Assembly: GCA_002492415.1 (NCBI GenBank)
Contig: DKYK01000030.1
Location: forward strand, 5,578-69,577
DNA length: 64,000 nucleotides
Direction of reading: 5' to 3'
Source: Christensenella sp. UBA7102
Lineage (GTDB): Bacteria > Bacillota > Clostridia > Christensenellales > UBA1750
The position numbers and the translations under genes were made by a program. The notes beneath the pieces were generated by a model. The model worked only from the letters and a program-made list of their open reading frames with translations. It was not told the origin of the DNA and searched no databases. Below are positions 1-8,835 of the stretch, one piece after another (position 1 is the first letter of the stretch; each line of letters starts with the position of its first letter).

Positions 1-1
1 G

Positions 2-1570
2 TGCGGCGACGTGGGCTACGGAAAAACTGAGGTCGCCGTGCGCGCGGCATTCAAGGCCGTGATGGATTCCAAGCAGGTGGCCTTTCTCGTGCCCACCACG
101 GTGCTGGCCCAACAGCACTTCCAATCCGTCAAAAAGCGCTTTAAGCACTTCCCCGTGCGCATCGAGATGCTTTCGCGCTTCCGCACACCGCAGGAGCAGA
201 AGCATATCCTCGAGCAGCTGCGCGAGGGTAAAATTGACATTCTCATCGGCACCCACCGGCTGCTGGGCAAGGATGTGCGTTTCAAGGATTTGGGCCTGGT
301 CGTCATCGACGAGGAGCAGCGCTTCGGCGTGGCGCACAAGGAAAAGCTGAAGCAGCTCAAAAACCAGGTGGACGTGCTCACGCTGTCCGCAACGCCCATC
401 CCGCGCACGCTGCACATGTCCATGGTGGGCATCCGGGACATGTCGCTGCTGGAAACTCCGCCCGAAGAGCGCTATCCCGTGCAGACCTACGTGCTGGAGT
501 ACTCGGACGCGCTCATCCGCGACGCAATCCTGCGCGAGTTGCAGCGCAAGGGGCAGGTGTACCTGCTCTACAACCGTGTGCGCTCCATCGAGCGCTTCTA
601 CGACCACATCTGCAGACTCGTGCCCGAGGCGCGCGTGGCCATTGGCCATGGCCAGATGCGCGAAAACAGCCTCGAGGACGTGATGCTGGACTTTTACGAG
701 GGCAAGTTCGACGTGCTGGTCTGTTCCACCATCATCGAGTCCGGCCTGGACGTGCCCACTGCCAACACCATGATTGTCTGCGACGCCGACCGCTTCGGGC
801 TTTCGCAGCTCTATCAGCTGCGCGGACGCGTGGGCCGCAGCAACCGCCTTGCCTACTGCTATCTGACCGTGCCGCCCGATAAAGCGCTGACCGAGGTCGC
901 GGAAAAGCGGCTCTCCGCCATCCGCGAATTTACGGAGTTTGGCTCGGGCTTTAAGATCGCGATGCGCGATTTGGAGATCCGCGGCGCGGGAAATCTGCTG
1001 GGCAGCCAGCAGCACGGCCAGCTGTCCGACGTGGGCTACGACCTGTACTGCAAGCTAATGGAGGAAGCCGTAAATGAACTGCGCGGTCAAGCGGGCCTTG
1101 CCACCGACATCGAAACTAAGGTGGAGCTGCGCGTGGACGCCTATCTGCCCATGGAATTTGTACAGGGCGATCAGGTGCGCATGGAGGTCTACAAGCGCAT
1201 CGCCGCCATCGAAAACCGAGAGGATTGGCGCGACGTGATGGACGAACTGATTGACCGCTTTGGCGACGTGCCGCCCGAAGCCGAGCACCTGCTGTGGATC
1301 GCATTGCTCAAGTCGTTGGCTGCGCATCTGGGTGTGGAAATGGTGCTGCTGCGCGCGGGAAAGCTGACGCTGCGCTTCTCGCCTTATGCCAAGGTCGACG
1401 GTGCGCGCCTGGTTCGGGCGCTCAACCGCGCGAAGAAGACCCGGCTCGTGCTGCAGCAGGCGGGCACGGCAACCATGCTGGTGCTGGATCGAAAAGGAGA
1501 ACCGGAGGAGCTGATGGAGCTGGCGGTGGACGCGCTGGAGCAGCTGCTTGTGCAGATGGAAGAGAACTGA
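2..1570 (+). CDS. mfd: Transcription-repair coupling factor Mfd, C-terminal part (cut by window edge)
   Basis: This is the helicase/translocase part of Mfd, which removes RNA polymerase stalled at DNA lesions and recruits UvrA. The window opens inside the Walker A motif (GDVGYGKTE), so the UvrB-like and RNA-polymerase-interaction domains lie upstream of base 1. Visible in order are the DEEQRFG Walker B box about 100 residues in, SATPIPRT (motif III) and QLRGRVGRS (motif VI) near residue 270, then the C-terminal TRCF domain over about the last 130 residues. About 520 codons are present; full-length Mfd is about 1,150. The frame is open with no defect and ends in TGA at 1568-1570. Confidence 0.97.
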   Translation, partial: CGDVGYGKTEVAVRAAFKAVMDSKQVAFLVPTTVLAQQHFQSVKKRFKHFPVRIEMLSRFRTPQEQKHILEQLREGKIDILIGTHRLLGKDVRFKDLGLVVIDEEQRFGVAHKEKLKQLKNQVDVLTLSATPIPRTLHMSMVGIRDMSLLETPPEERYPVQTYVLEYSDALIRDAILRELQRKGQVYLLYNRVRSIERFYDHICRLVPEARVAIGHGQMRENSLEDVMLDFYEGKFDVLVCSTIIESGLDVPTANTMIVCDADRFGLSQLYQLRGRVGRSNRLAYCYLTVPPDKALTEVAEKRLSAIREFTEFGSGFKIAMRDLEIRGAGNLLGSQQHGQLSDVGYDLYCKLMEEAVNELRGQAGLATDIETKVELRVDAYLPMEFVQGDQVRMEVYKRIAAIENREDWRDVMDELIDRFGDVPPEAEHLLWIALLKSLAAHLGVEMVLLRAGKLTLRFSPYAKVDGARLVRALNRAKKTRLVLQQAGTATMLVLDRKGEPEELMELAVDALEQLLVQMEEN

Positions 1571-1613
1571 CGGCGGGCGGTGCCGTGTTCAAAGAATCGT
1601 TACAGAATATTAT

Positions 1614-1642
1614 TTGCATCCGCAAATCATATCGTGTATAAT
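1614..1642 (+). promoter_or_regulatory. Sigma-A type promoter for the PrsA-like lipoprotein gene
   Basis: TTGCAT (1614-1619) and TATAAT (1637-1642) are separated by exactly 17 bp. It lies in the gap after mfd, about 60 bp before the ATG at 1701, so the foldase gene is probably transcribed independently of mfd. Confidence 0.75.
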
Positions 1643-1700
1643 AAGCAAGTGCTTACAACATGGGAATGTTTTGCCCGTGAAGAAGAAAGGAAGAGTTACG

Positions 1701-2897
1701 ATGAAGAAGTTTGTTAAGCTCCTGGCCGTGTGCCTTGCGGTCATGACGCTTGCCGGCTGCTCGCTGGTGACGGTCAATCCGGAGAAAATCACGGTGGCCA
1801 CGGTTGGCGGCGAGACCATCACCAAGGCGCAGTTCGACGAGGAATTCAACGCGTTCCTCTCGCTGTACGGCTATACGCAGGACAGCACGGAGATTGCCGA
1901 TCAGCTGGCTGAGCTCAAGGAGAGCTTCATCGATCAGATGGTTGAGAACAAGGTTATCGACCAGAAGGTGCGCGAGCTGGGCTTTGACCAGGTGACCGAC
2001 GAGGAAAAGGCTGCCGCCGAGAAGGAAGTGGACGACTGGTACCAGACCCAGATCGACGCGCTGGTGGCTGAATATGAAAAGGACGACACCATCGATGATC
2101 CCGAGACGCAGGCCAAGGAGGATGTGGAGGCGTATCTGTCAAACTACGGCACCTCTTTGGAGGACATGAAGACGCAGCAGATCGAAGCCATCCCCAGCAA
2201 CAAGCTCTACGAGCATGTGACCAAGGATGTCGTCGTCACCGAGGAGCAGGCCAAGCTCACCTACGCGGAGAATGTCGCCGCCAATAAGGAGTCCTACGAC
2301 GGTGACCTGGCCGCCTTTGTCAACGCCTTTGACAACGGTTATCTCATCTACTATGTGCCCGAAGGCACATTCTACGTCAAGCACATCCTCATTGGGCTGA
2401 CGGACGAGCAGAAGCAGGAGCTTAAGGACCTGCGCGCTGACGACGACGAAGCCGTCGCCGCCACTGCTGACGCCAAGCGCGAGGAGTTCTTGGCCACCAT
2501 TCAGGAAGAGGCCGACGCTGCGCTGGCCGCAGTCGAGGCCGGCGGGGATTTTGACGCCCTCATCGCTGAGTACGGCGATGATCCCGGCATGGCCAACGAC
2601 TACTATGCAGACGGCTACCTGACCTATGTGGGCAATCCCTACTTCGTCGCGGAGTTTACCGCCGCCTGTGACGGATTGACGGAGGACGGCATGACCACAG
2701 GCCTTGTCGCTTCTGATTTCGGCTACCACATCATCCGCCGCGTGTCCACTAAGGCGGCAGGCGATGTTCCCTTCGAGAATGTCAAGTCTGACCTGATGGA
2801 CGGCATGCTCTCCTCCGCCCAGTCCGAAGCTTATGACAAGCAGCTGGACCAGTGGGTTTCCGAGGCCAATGTCGAGATCAAGAGCAACAAGCTCTGA
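1701..2897 (+). CDS. PrsA/SurA-like peptidyl-prolyl isomerase lipoprotein
   Basis: This is a membrane-anchored extracytoplasmic foldase of 398 residues, expected to help secreted proteins fold. The N-terminus is a lipoprotein signal with a charged MKK start, a hydrophobic stretch and the lipobox LAGC (Cys20). Residues ~33-190 form a SurA-N-like helical chaperone domain. A PpiC/parvulin-type rotamase domain follows at ~225-360, seen as FYVKHILIG, an insert rich in Asp, Glu and Ala, then a GYLTYVG-like strand and FGYHIIRR. Translation starts at the ATG at 1701, behind an AGGAAGAG ribosome site; longer upstream starts would put the signal peptide inside the protein. The stop is doubled (TGATGA). 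Assignment to the PrsA family is firm, the client proteins are unknown. Confidence 0.88.
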   Translation: MKKFVKLLAVCLAVMTLAGCSLVTVNPEKITVATVGGETITKAQFDEEFNAFLSLYGYTQDSTEIADQLAELKESFIDQMVENKVIDQKVRELGFDQVTDEEKAAAEKEVDDWYQTQIDALVAEYEKDDTIDDPETQAKEDVEAYLSNYGTSLEDMKTQQIEAIPSNKLYEHVTKDVVVTEEQAKLTYAENVAANKESYDGDLAAFVNAFDNGYLIYYVPEGTFYVKHILIGLTDEQKQELKDLRADDDEAVAATADAKREEFLATIQEEADAALAAVEAGGDFDALIAEYGDDPGMANDYYADGYLTYVGNPYFVAEFTAACDGLTEDGMTTGLVASDFGYHIIRRVSTKAAGDVPFENVKSDLMDGMLSSAQSEAYDKQLDQWVSEANVEIKSNKL

Positions 2898-2999
2898 TGA
2901 GGATAGAAAAGGAAATTTAAAAATGAATCTCTGGAAAGCGACTGACGTAAAGCGCAAATTTTCGTCCGTCGCTTTCTCTCATATCGAGGTGAATAAACT

Positions 3000-4247
3000 A
3001 TGAAAAAAATGTGTATCGTCTCCCTGCTGTGCGCCTGCATCCTGCTGACCAGCTGCACTGCGCCGCACCTAAGCGAGTCCATCTCCGGCGGCTCCATTCC
3101 CATGCCAGATCTCACGCCCGCGCCCACCGTTGCGCCTGTGCAGCAGCCGACCGCGCTGCAGCAGGGGCAGGCGCTCGTCACCGATGTCTCCTACGACCCC
3201 GAGTGCCCGCCCTCTGCGCTCGCTGCCCAGCCGGATTTCTCGATGCCTCTCTATGTGTTGCTGGCCGACGCAGTCCGGGCGGGGCAGGATAGCGTGGATC
3301 TGGGGGAGATGACCGTCACAGCCGAACAGCTGGAGGTTGTGCGCCATGCGCTGATCAGCCGCAACGTCTGGGGCACGCTGCGCGACATCACCCGCGCGGA
3401 GGATGGGCAGCTGAACCTGATCTATTCGACGGAGGAAGCTGAAATGCGGACAGCACAGGTTCAGGAACTGGACAGCGCCGTCCAGCGCCTTCTGGAACAG
3501 GCTGCGTCCGGACAATCACAGCTGGCCGTCGCGTTGTCGCTCTATAAGACGCTGGCGCAGAATGTGCACCTGGATTACATCGCAGAGGATATGGGCATTT
3601 ACGGTGCGCTGACGCAGGGACGCGCTACGGACTATGGCTTTGCCTATGCCTACGGCTTTCTGCTGGACCAGGCAGGGATAGAGAATGTCGTGGTCACCGC
3701 CGGAGATGGCAGCCATGCCTGGAATGTGCTGACCATTGGGGAAGCGACGTTTCACTGCGACGTGCAGACGGAAGCGGGGCTGAGCGGTGGACAGGCGCTG
3801 ACCTGCTTCGGCCTTTCCGACGCTGACGTCGCCCGTATGAACGGCTGGAACACCTGGACGGCCGAGGACCATACGCTGATTACCTGCCCCGAGAGCCTGA
3901 TGCCCGAGCTGATGGGCGCCGCCAGCGCCGATGTGGACGCCGCGAACAATGCCGTGTATTTTACAGGCATGGAGGATATGGACGGCGTATTTCGTCTCGA
4001 GCTTGCCACCGGTGAGGTGCTGCAGGCTATGCAGGACGCCGCGAGCGGCGTCGCCGTGCTGGGCAGCGATGTTTACTACCTGCGCGCCGCGGATAGCGCG
4101 CTGTGCTGCTTTCAAACCGGCGATGGCCAGGCGCGCAATGCGCTGGAGGGTGTGCGCGTCGCATCCATGCGCCGCGTGGGCAGCGAGCTGCTCTATGTCA
4201 CCGCTGATGATCCCGACGGCACGGAGCACGCCATTTCGATGGAGTGA
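3000..4247 (+). CDS. Lipoprotein with transglutaminase-like fold lacking the catalytic Cys
   Basis: A 415-residue lipoprotein with signal MKKMCIVSLLCACILLTSC (lipobox LTSC, Cys19) and a Pro/Thr-rich linker after it. Residues ~180-260 resemble the bacterial transglutaminase-like/cysteine-protease fold: a helical entry, GFAYAYGFLLDQAGI, then SHAWNVL with the catalytic-type His near 239, then a strand ending in CDVQ. In active members the helix begins G-x-C-x-G-Y-A; here the stretch is RATDYGFAYA near residue 207, so the nucleophilic Cys is absent. The C-terminal 130 residues look like a beta-rich repeat domain. It lies 102 bp after the foldase with no obvious terminator, so the two may share a transcript. 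It is likely a binding or structural protein rather than an enzyme. Confidence 0.65.
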   Translation: MKKMCIVSLLCACILLTSCTAPHLSESISGGSIPMPDLTPAPTVAPVQQPTALQQGQALVTDVSYDPECPPSALAAQPDFSMPLYVLLADAVRAGQDSVDLGEMTVTAEQLEVVRHALISRNVWGTLRDITRAEDGQLNLIYSTEEAEMRTAQVQELDSAVQRLLEQAASGQSQLAVALSLYKTLAQNVHLDYIAEDMGIYGALTQGRATDYGFAYAYGFLLDQAGIENVVVTAGDGSHAWNVLTIGEATFHCDVQTEAGLSGGQALTCFGLSDADVARMNGWNTWTAEDHTLITCPESLMPELMGAASADVDAANNAVYFTGMEDMDGVFRLELATGEVLQAMQDAASGVAVLGSDVYYLRAADSALCCFQTGDGQARNALEGVRVASMRRVGSELLYVTADDPDGTEHAISME

Positions 4248-4260
4248 GGAGGAGAACTGC

Positions 4261-4704
4261 ATGCGCGTCATTGAGTTGAAAACTGACAAAAAGCGGGTTC
4301 TGGACCTGCTGCTGCTCGCCGACGAACAGGAGAGCATGATTGACCGCTACCTGGAGCGCGGCACGCTCTATGCGCTGGAAGATGGTAGGATACAGGCCGT
4401 CTGCGTGGTGACGGAGGAGGGGAACCGCACGGTGGAGATCAAAAATCTCGCGGTCCGCCCAGAACGGCAGCGCACTGGCCTGGGACGGCGCATGATCCAG
4501 CACGTAGAGGAGGTCTGGCGCGGCCGGGCAGACACCCTGCTGGTGGGCACGGGCGAGAGCCCTCTCACGCTGCCCTTTTATATCGCCTGCGGGTTTACCT
4601 ATGCCTACCGTGTGCCCAATTTTTTTGTGGAGAACTACGATCACCCAGTGATGGAGTGCGGCAAGCGCCTCATCGACATGATTTATCTCAAAAAAAGTCT
4701 TTAA
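4261..4704 (+). CDS. GNAT family N-acetyltransferase
   Basis: A 147-residue single-domain GNAT enzyme, predicted to move an acetyl group from acetyl-CoA to an unknown amine. The acetyl-CoA-binding motif A is clear: a strand EIKNLAVRPERQRTGLGRRMIQHVEE with the R/Q-x-x-G-x-G/A pyrophosphate loop, followed by the LPFYIACGF motif B. The start is the ATG at 4261, preceded by GAGGAGA; a longer frame upstream belongs to the overlapping lipoprotein region. It begins 13 bp after the lipoprotein stop, which suggests translation from one transcript. A strong terminator follows immediately. Confidence 0.8.
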   Translation: MRVIELKTDKKRVLDLLLLADEQESMIDRYLERGTLYALEDGRIQAVCVVTEEGNRTVEIKNLAVRPERQRTGLGRRMIQHVEEVWRGRADTLLVGTGESPLTLPFYIACGFTYAYRVPNFFVENYDHPVMECGKRLIDMIYLKKSL

Positions 4705-4709
4705 TTTTT

Positions 4710-4760
4710 GCAAATCGGCCCCGGAACGCATGACGCATTCCGGGGCCGATTTGCATTTTT
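4710..4760 (+). terminator. Rho-independent terminator
   Basis: A perfect 17-bp inverted repeat (4710-4726 with 4738-4754, 11-nt loop) is followed by ATTTTTATT. It ends the foldase-lipoprotein-GNAT transcript. Its 3' arm overlaps the -35 box of the next promoter. Confidence 0.9.
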
Positions 4761-4779
4761 ATTCAGCATGGTCTATAAT
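4751..4779 (+). promoter_or_regulatory. Sigma-A type promoter for MATE gene
   Basis: TTGCAT (4751-4756) and TATAAT (4774-4779) have a 17-bp spacer. The -35 hexamer is the last part of the upstream terminator stem, so the two signals share bases. Confidence 0.75.
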
Positions 4780-4813
4780 GAAAAAAAGAGAAAATTAGGG
4801 GGTTCACCACGTC

Positions 4814-6226
4814 ATGTCACAACCCAGCCGATTGCGCAACTTTTTCATTCCAAGACATATGGTCAAACCGGAGCTGATCTGCGGGCCCATTCCGTCTACA
4901 AAAGAGATCTACTCCACGGCCTTCCGCATCGCCTGGCCCTCCACGCTGGAGGCGGTGCTGGTCGGCCTGGTTGGCGTGATCGATACCATCATGGTCTCCT
5001 CGCTGGGCGCAGGGGCCATCGCCGCAGTGGGCCTGACCAATCAGCCAAAGATGATCGTGCTGGCCATCATCATGAGCCTGAACGTGTCCGTCACGGCCAT
5101 CGTCGCGCGCAGAAAGGGCGCGATGCAGCGCATGGATGCCAATCAATGCCTGCGCTTTTCCATACTGATCTCGGCGGTGATCTCCCTGCTGTTTGGCTTT
5201 GCGGGTTTTTCCTTTGCGCGGCCCATGATGCGCTTTGCCGGAGCGGGCGACGACATTCTCGACATGGCCACCACCTACTTTCGCATCATCATGCTGGGCA
5301 CGATATTCAACGGACTGTCCATGACCATCAACGCCGCGCAGCGCGGTGCGGGCAATACCAAGATCTCCATGGTGACCAACCTGGCGGCCAATTTTGTCAA
5401 TATGGTCTTCAATTATCTGCTCATCGGCGGCAACTTGGGCTTTCCCCGAATGGGCATCGCGGGCGCTGCACTGGCCACGGTCATCGGCTCCGTGGTATCG
5501 CTCGTCATCGCGGTGGCCTCGCTGCTCTATCACGATGGGTTTCTGACGCTGCGCATGCGCTGCAGCTGGATGATGGATACATTCTCGCTCAAGAGCATGT
5601 TCTCCATCACTTCCTCGGCGCTGGTAGAACAGGTATTTATGCGCGTCGGCTTTTTCACCTATGCCAAAATCATTGCAGGTCTGGGAACCGACGCCTTTGC
5701 CACTCACCAGATCGCCATGAACGCCATGAGCATGTCCTTTACCTTTGGCGATGGTCTACAGGTGGCCTGTGCGTCGCTTGTGGGGCAGGAGCTGGGCGCC
5801 AAGCGCCCGGATCTGTCCATCATCTATGGCAAGGTGGGCAACCGGCTGGCCATGTGTATTTCTTCGGTGCTTTGCATTGTGTTTGTCACCTGTGCAGTGC
5901 CCATCATGCGGCTGTTTACGCAAGAAGCGCACATCATTGAGGCGGGCGTGCCGCTGCTGTACATTACCGCTGTCGTCACCTTTGCGCAGACTTCGCAGGT
6001 GGTGTTCTCGGGATGCCTGCGAGGCGCGGGCGATACCAAGTTTGTCGCGATGGTTTCCTTCATCAGCATCATGTTCGTGCGGCCGATACTGTCCTACCTG
6101 CTGTGCTATCCGCTGGGAATGGGTCTGCTGGGCGCGTGGATCGGCATCATCTTTGATCAATACATGCGGCTGAGTTTTACGCTCTATCGCTTCAGCACCG
6201 GAAAATGGACCAAAATCGCCGTGTAA
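4814..6226 (+). CDS. MATE family efflux transporter
   Basis: A 470-residue integral membrane protein of the multidrug and toxic compound extrusion family, which exports organic cations or small hydrophobic molecules using a Na+ or H+ gradient. Twelve hydrophobic segments in two halves are visible; the N-terminal half has the typical AWPSTLEAVLVGLVGVIDTIMVSSLG opening and GAGNTKISMV loop, and the C-terminal half has the matching CLRGAGDTKFVAM loop. It starts at the ATG at 4814 with AGGGGG upstream and has its own promoter. The substrate cannot be read from sequence. It is followed closely (23 bp) by the glycerol-1-phosphate dehydrogenase gene. Confidence 0.9.
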   Translation: MSQPSRLRNFFIPRHMVKPELICGPIPSTKEIYSTAFRIAWPSTLEAVLVGLVGVIDTIMVSSLGAGAIAAVGLTNQPKMIVLAIIMSLNVSVTAIVARRKGAMQRMDANQCLRFSILISAVISLLFGFAGFSFARPMMRFAGAGDDILDMATTYFRIIMLGTIFNGLSMTINAAQRGAGNTKISMVTNLAANFVNMVFNYLLIGGNLGFPRMGIAGAALATVIGSVVSLVIAVASLLYHDGFLTLRMRCSWMMDTFSLKSMFSITSSALVEQVFMRVGFFTYAKIIAGLGTDAFATHQIAMNAMSMSFTFGDGLQVACASLVGQELGAKRPDLSIIYGKVGNRLAMCISSVLCIVFVTCAVPIMRLFTQEAHIIEAGVPLLYITAVVTFAQTSQVVFSGCLRGAGDTKFVAMVSFISIMFVRPILSYLLCYPLGMGLLGAWIGIIFDQYMRLSFTLYRFSTGKWTKIAV

Positions 6227-6249
6227 ACCGGCAGAAAGACGGGGATCAC

Positions 6250-7614
6250 ATGACGAGCTTTGACAGGCTGTCCCTACAGGAGTTGACGCGTCCCGGTGGC
6301 TACGATTGCGCTTGCGGACGCCGCCACGAATGCGCGCTGGAATATCTGAACATCGGCCAGGGCGTGCTGAACCGCGTTCCCGAGATGCTGTCCGCACTGG
6401 GCAGTGCCCGTCCCTTTGTACTATGCGACGCCAACACCTATGCCGCCGCCGGCGAGCGCGTCTGCGCATTGCTGGACGATGCCGGCATCCCGCATTTCCT
6501 TTACGTCATTCCGGGACAGGGGCGCATTTCGCCCGCCGAGTGGGAAGTGGGCAGCGCGGTGATGCACTACGATCCCCGTTGTGACCTGATTCTGGCGGTG
6601 GGTTCGGGTGTGATCAACGACATCGGCAAGGTGATGGCCAGGGCGGTGGGCGTGCGCAGCGCCGTAGTGGGCACCGCGCCCTCCATGGATGGGTATGCGT
6701 CCAATTCCTCTTCCATGGAGGTGGACCACGTAAAGGTTTCGCTCTATAACCACGCGCCTTCTGGAATCCTGCTGGATACCGACGTGCTCTGTCAGGCGCC
6801 CATGCGCATGCTGTGGGCGGGCTTGGGCGATATGGCGGCCAAATACGTCGCGCTGTGCGAGTGGCGCATTTCTCACCTGGTCACCGGTGAGTTTTACTGT
6901 GAAAGTATCGCGGAGCTGATGCGCGCAGCGGTGCGACGCGTGATGGAGGCTGCCCCGGGCATTCCGCAGCGCGATCCGCAAGCGGTGGAGGCCGTCGCCG
7001 AGGGACTGGTCATCGCGGGCATTGCGATGGCCTATGCAGGAATCTCCCGCCCTGCGTCGGGCCTGGAGCATTATTTTTCCCATATGTGGGAGATGATGGC
7101 GCTGGAACGCGGCGAGTCTTACGATCTGCACGGCATTCAGGTGGGCGTGGGCACGCTGCTGACACTCAAGCTCTATAAACGGATCCGCACCGTCATACCC
7201 GACCGGGAACGGGCGCAGCGGCACATGAACGCCTTCGACCCCGCAAAGTGGGAGGAGCAGGTGCGCCGCATTTTTGGCAAGACTGCGGATGAAATCATCA
7301 AAATCGAAGGGCAAACGCACAAAAACGATCCCGCGCGCCATGCCGCCCGGCTGGACAACATACTGGCGCACTGGGACGACATTCTGCGCATTATCGACGA
7401 AGAACTGCCCGAGTACGGGGCGCTGTGCAGCCGGATGGCGGAAGCGGGCATGCCGCCGACGCCGGGGGACATCGGGGTGAGCGCGCAGGATACGGTGGAC
7501 GCATTCCTTGGCGCGCGCGATATTCGCGATAAGTATCTTTCCTGCTCTTTGCTCTGGGATTTGGGCCTGACGGAGAAATTCGCGGAATATCTGGCGCAGG
7601 CTGCGGAGGACTGA
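6250..7614 (+). CDS. egsA: sn-glycerol-1-phosphate dehydrogenase (AraM/EgsA family)
   Basis: A 454-residue iron-containing alcohol dehydrogenase-fold enzyme that reduces dihydroxyacetone phosphate to sn-glycerol-1-phosphate with NAD(P)H. Family signatures are GSGVINDIGKVMA (nucleotide-binding loop), VVGTAPSMDGYASNSSSM, and metal-site residues in GLGDMAAK, LEHYFSHMWE and DLHGIQVGVG. The protein is longer than B. subtilis AraM (about 394 residues), mainly through the C-terminal helical part. The chosen ATG at 6250 sits behind GACGGGGA. The next gene begins 2 bp after the stop, so it is probably translated together with this one. Glycerol-1-phosphate is the archaeal lipid enantiomer; in Bacilli it feeds heptaprenylglyceryl phosphate. 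The downstream fate here is unknown. Confidence 0.88.
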   Translation: MTSFDRLSLQELTRPGGYDCACGRRHECALEYLNIGQGVLNRVPEMLSALGSARPFVLCDANTYAAAGERVCALLDDAGIPHFLYVIPGQGRISPAEWEVGSAVMHYDPRCDLILAVGSGVINDIGKVMARAVGVRSAVVGTAPSMDGYASNSSSMEVDHVKVSLYNHAPSGILLDTDVLCQAPMRMLWAGLGDMAAKYVALCEWRISHLVTGEFYCESIAELMRAAVRRVMEAAPGIPQRDPQAVEAVAEGLVIAGIAMAYAGISRPASGLEHYFSHMWEMMALERGESYDLHGIQVGVGTLLTLKLYKRIRTVIPDRERAQRHMNAFDPAKWEEQVRRIFGKTADEIIKIEGQTHKNDPARHAARLDNILAHWDDILRIIDEELPEYGALCSRMAEAGMPPTPGDIGVSAQDTVDAFLGARDIRDKYLSCSLLWDLGLTEKFAEYLAQAAED

Positions 7615-7616
7615 CC

Positions 7617-8750
7617 ATGGACTACTGCGGTTTCGTGATCCGCCGCGAGCGGATGGCGCGCGGGTGGAGCCAGCAGGGGCTGTGCAAGGGCGTCTGCGCG
7701 GTGAGCTACTTGAGCAAGATTGAGCAGGGGCGCGTCGTGCCTTCGCACGAGGTGCTGGATGCGCTCTATGCTCGGCTGGAGCTGCCCGTTCCCGATGAAG
7801 CACAGCGCCGTGATGCGGAGCAGCGCATCCGACGGGCCATGGAGGCGTTATTTGACGCGCGCTGGGACGCTGTGCGCGAGGAGGTTTCCGGCTTGAACGA
7901 CCTGCGCGGCAGCGCGCTGGAGCCGTGGGCGCTGCTGCTGCGCGCCTATGTCATCCCGCCCAACGCCCCGCTGGAGGAGGCGCTGGAGCCCTGCCTCGAC
8001 CGCATGCAGCTGGCCCTGCAGCGCAACTTGCAGGAGCGCTGCGAGGAGGCCTGCCGCCTGTTCCCCTGCGCATTGCTGCACAGCTACCGCGGCATACACG
8101 CCTACAAGGTGGGCGACAATACTACCGCCATGGAGGCGCTGCACACCGCTTACAGCATGGCGGCGGAAGAGGGCCGCCCGGCACTGATGCTGGACTGCCA
8201 GATGTTCATGGGCAACTGCTACAGCAACCGCTGCGACCTGGAGGGCATGCGCGCCCACTACGCGGTGGCCGAGCGCTTGGCCCGCGCGCTGGGTCGGGAG
8301 CAGGATCTGTACAGCCTGCGCTACAACACCGGCGCTACGCTGCTGCAAGCAGGACACGTGCAGGAGGCCTATGATGCGCTGTCCGTACTGCCCGAACCCG
8401 GTGCGCTGGCACAGCACAAGTTGGCCATCTGCCTGGAAAAGCTGGGCAGGCGGGAGGAGGCGCTGCGCATGCTGGATGAGATGGAGCGCAGCCTCGACCA
8501 GGAGAACACGGATGACGCGCTCGATCGCCTGATGGGACGCGTGGTGCGTCTGCGCCTGCAAAGCGACGATCCACTGCATGATCCCGCATACGGCGACGCA
8601 TTGATGGAATGCTTTGCCCGCTGCCGCGCGGAGCGGCCGGTGGGCTACGCCGCTTTCCACCTGCCTTGGGTGCTGGAATGGCTGGAAGCGGGCCGCCAGT
8701 ACAAGCAGGCCTGCGAGCTATTAAAGAATTTTCCTAAAATACAAAAATGA
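7617..8750 (+). CDS. XRE-type HTH regulator with TPR-like C-terminal domain
   Basis: A 377-residue cytoplasmic regulator. Residues 1-60 form a lambda-repressor-type helix-turn-helix (IRRERMARGWSQQGLCKGVCAVSYLSKIEQGRVVPS). The rest is almost wholly helical with tetratricopeptide-like pairs, for example around EALHTAYSMAAEEGRPALMLDCQMFMGNCY and KLAICLEKLGRREEALRMLDEME. This architecture is that of the RRNPP group, whose TPR part binds short signal peptides, but many XRE-TPR proteins have no known peptide. It is coupled to the glycerol-1-phosphate dehydrogenase gene (2-bp gap). A terminator-like hairpin follows at once. Confidence 0.8.
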   Translation: MDYCGFVIRRERMARGWSQQGLCKGVCAVSYLSKIEQGRVVPSHEVLDALYARLELPVPDEAQRRDAEQRIRRAMEALFDARWDAVREEVSGLNDLRGSALEPWALLLRAYVIPPNAPLEEALEPCLDRMQLALQRNLQERCEEACRLFPCALLHSYRGIHAYKVGDNTTAMEALHTAYSMAAEEGRPALMLDCQMFMGNCYSNRCDLEGMRAHYAVAERLARALGREQDLYSLRYNTGATLLQAGHVQEAYDALSVLPEPGALAQHKLAICLEKLGRREEALRMLDEMERSLDQENTDDALDRLMGRVVRLRLQSDDPLHDPAYGDALMECFARCRAERPVGYAAFHLPWVLEWLEAGRQYKQACELLKNFPKIQK

Positions 8751-8762
8751 ATAGCGCTAATT

Positions 8763-8805
8763 CGGCTGTTTTGCGGAGCGTTTTCCCAAAACAACCGGAT
8801 TTTCT
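8763..8805 (+). terminator. Probable rho-independent terminator
   Basis: An 11-bp stem with one mismatch (8763-8773 with 8787-8797) is followed by GATTTTCTTT. It would end the MATE-egsA-XRE transcript. Confidence 0.6.
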
Positions 8806-8835
8806 TTGTCTTGCGGATGTGCTATGCTTTATGCT
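8806..8835 (+). promoter_or_regulatory. Possible promoter for MFS gene
   Basis: TTGTCT (8806-8811) and TATGCT (8830-8835) with an 18-bp spacer lie just ahead of the MFS start. The match is moderate. Confidence 0.4.

Noticed and set aside
1548..1700. N-terminal extension of the PrsA-like protein
   Set aside because: It would place a lipoprotein signal 50 residues inside the chain and begins within mfd; the ATG at 1701 has a proper ribosome site.
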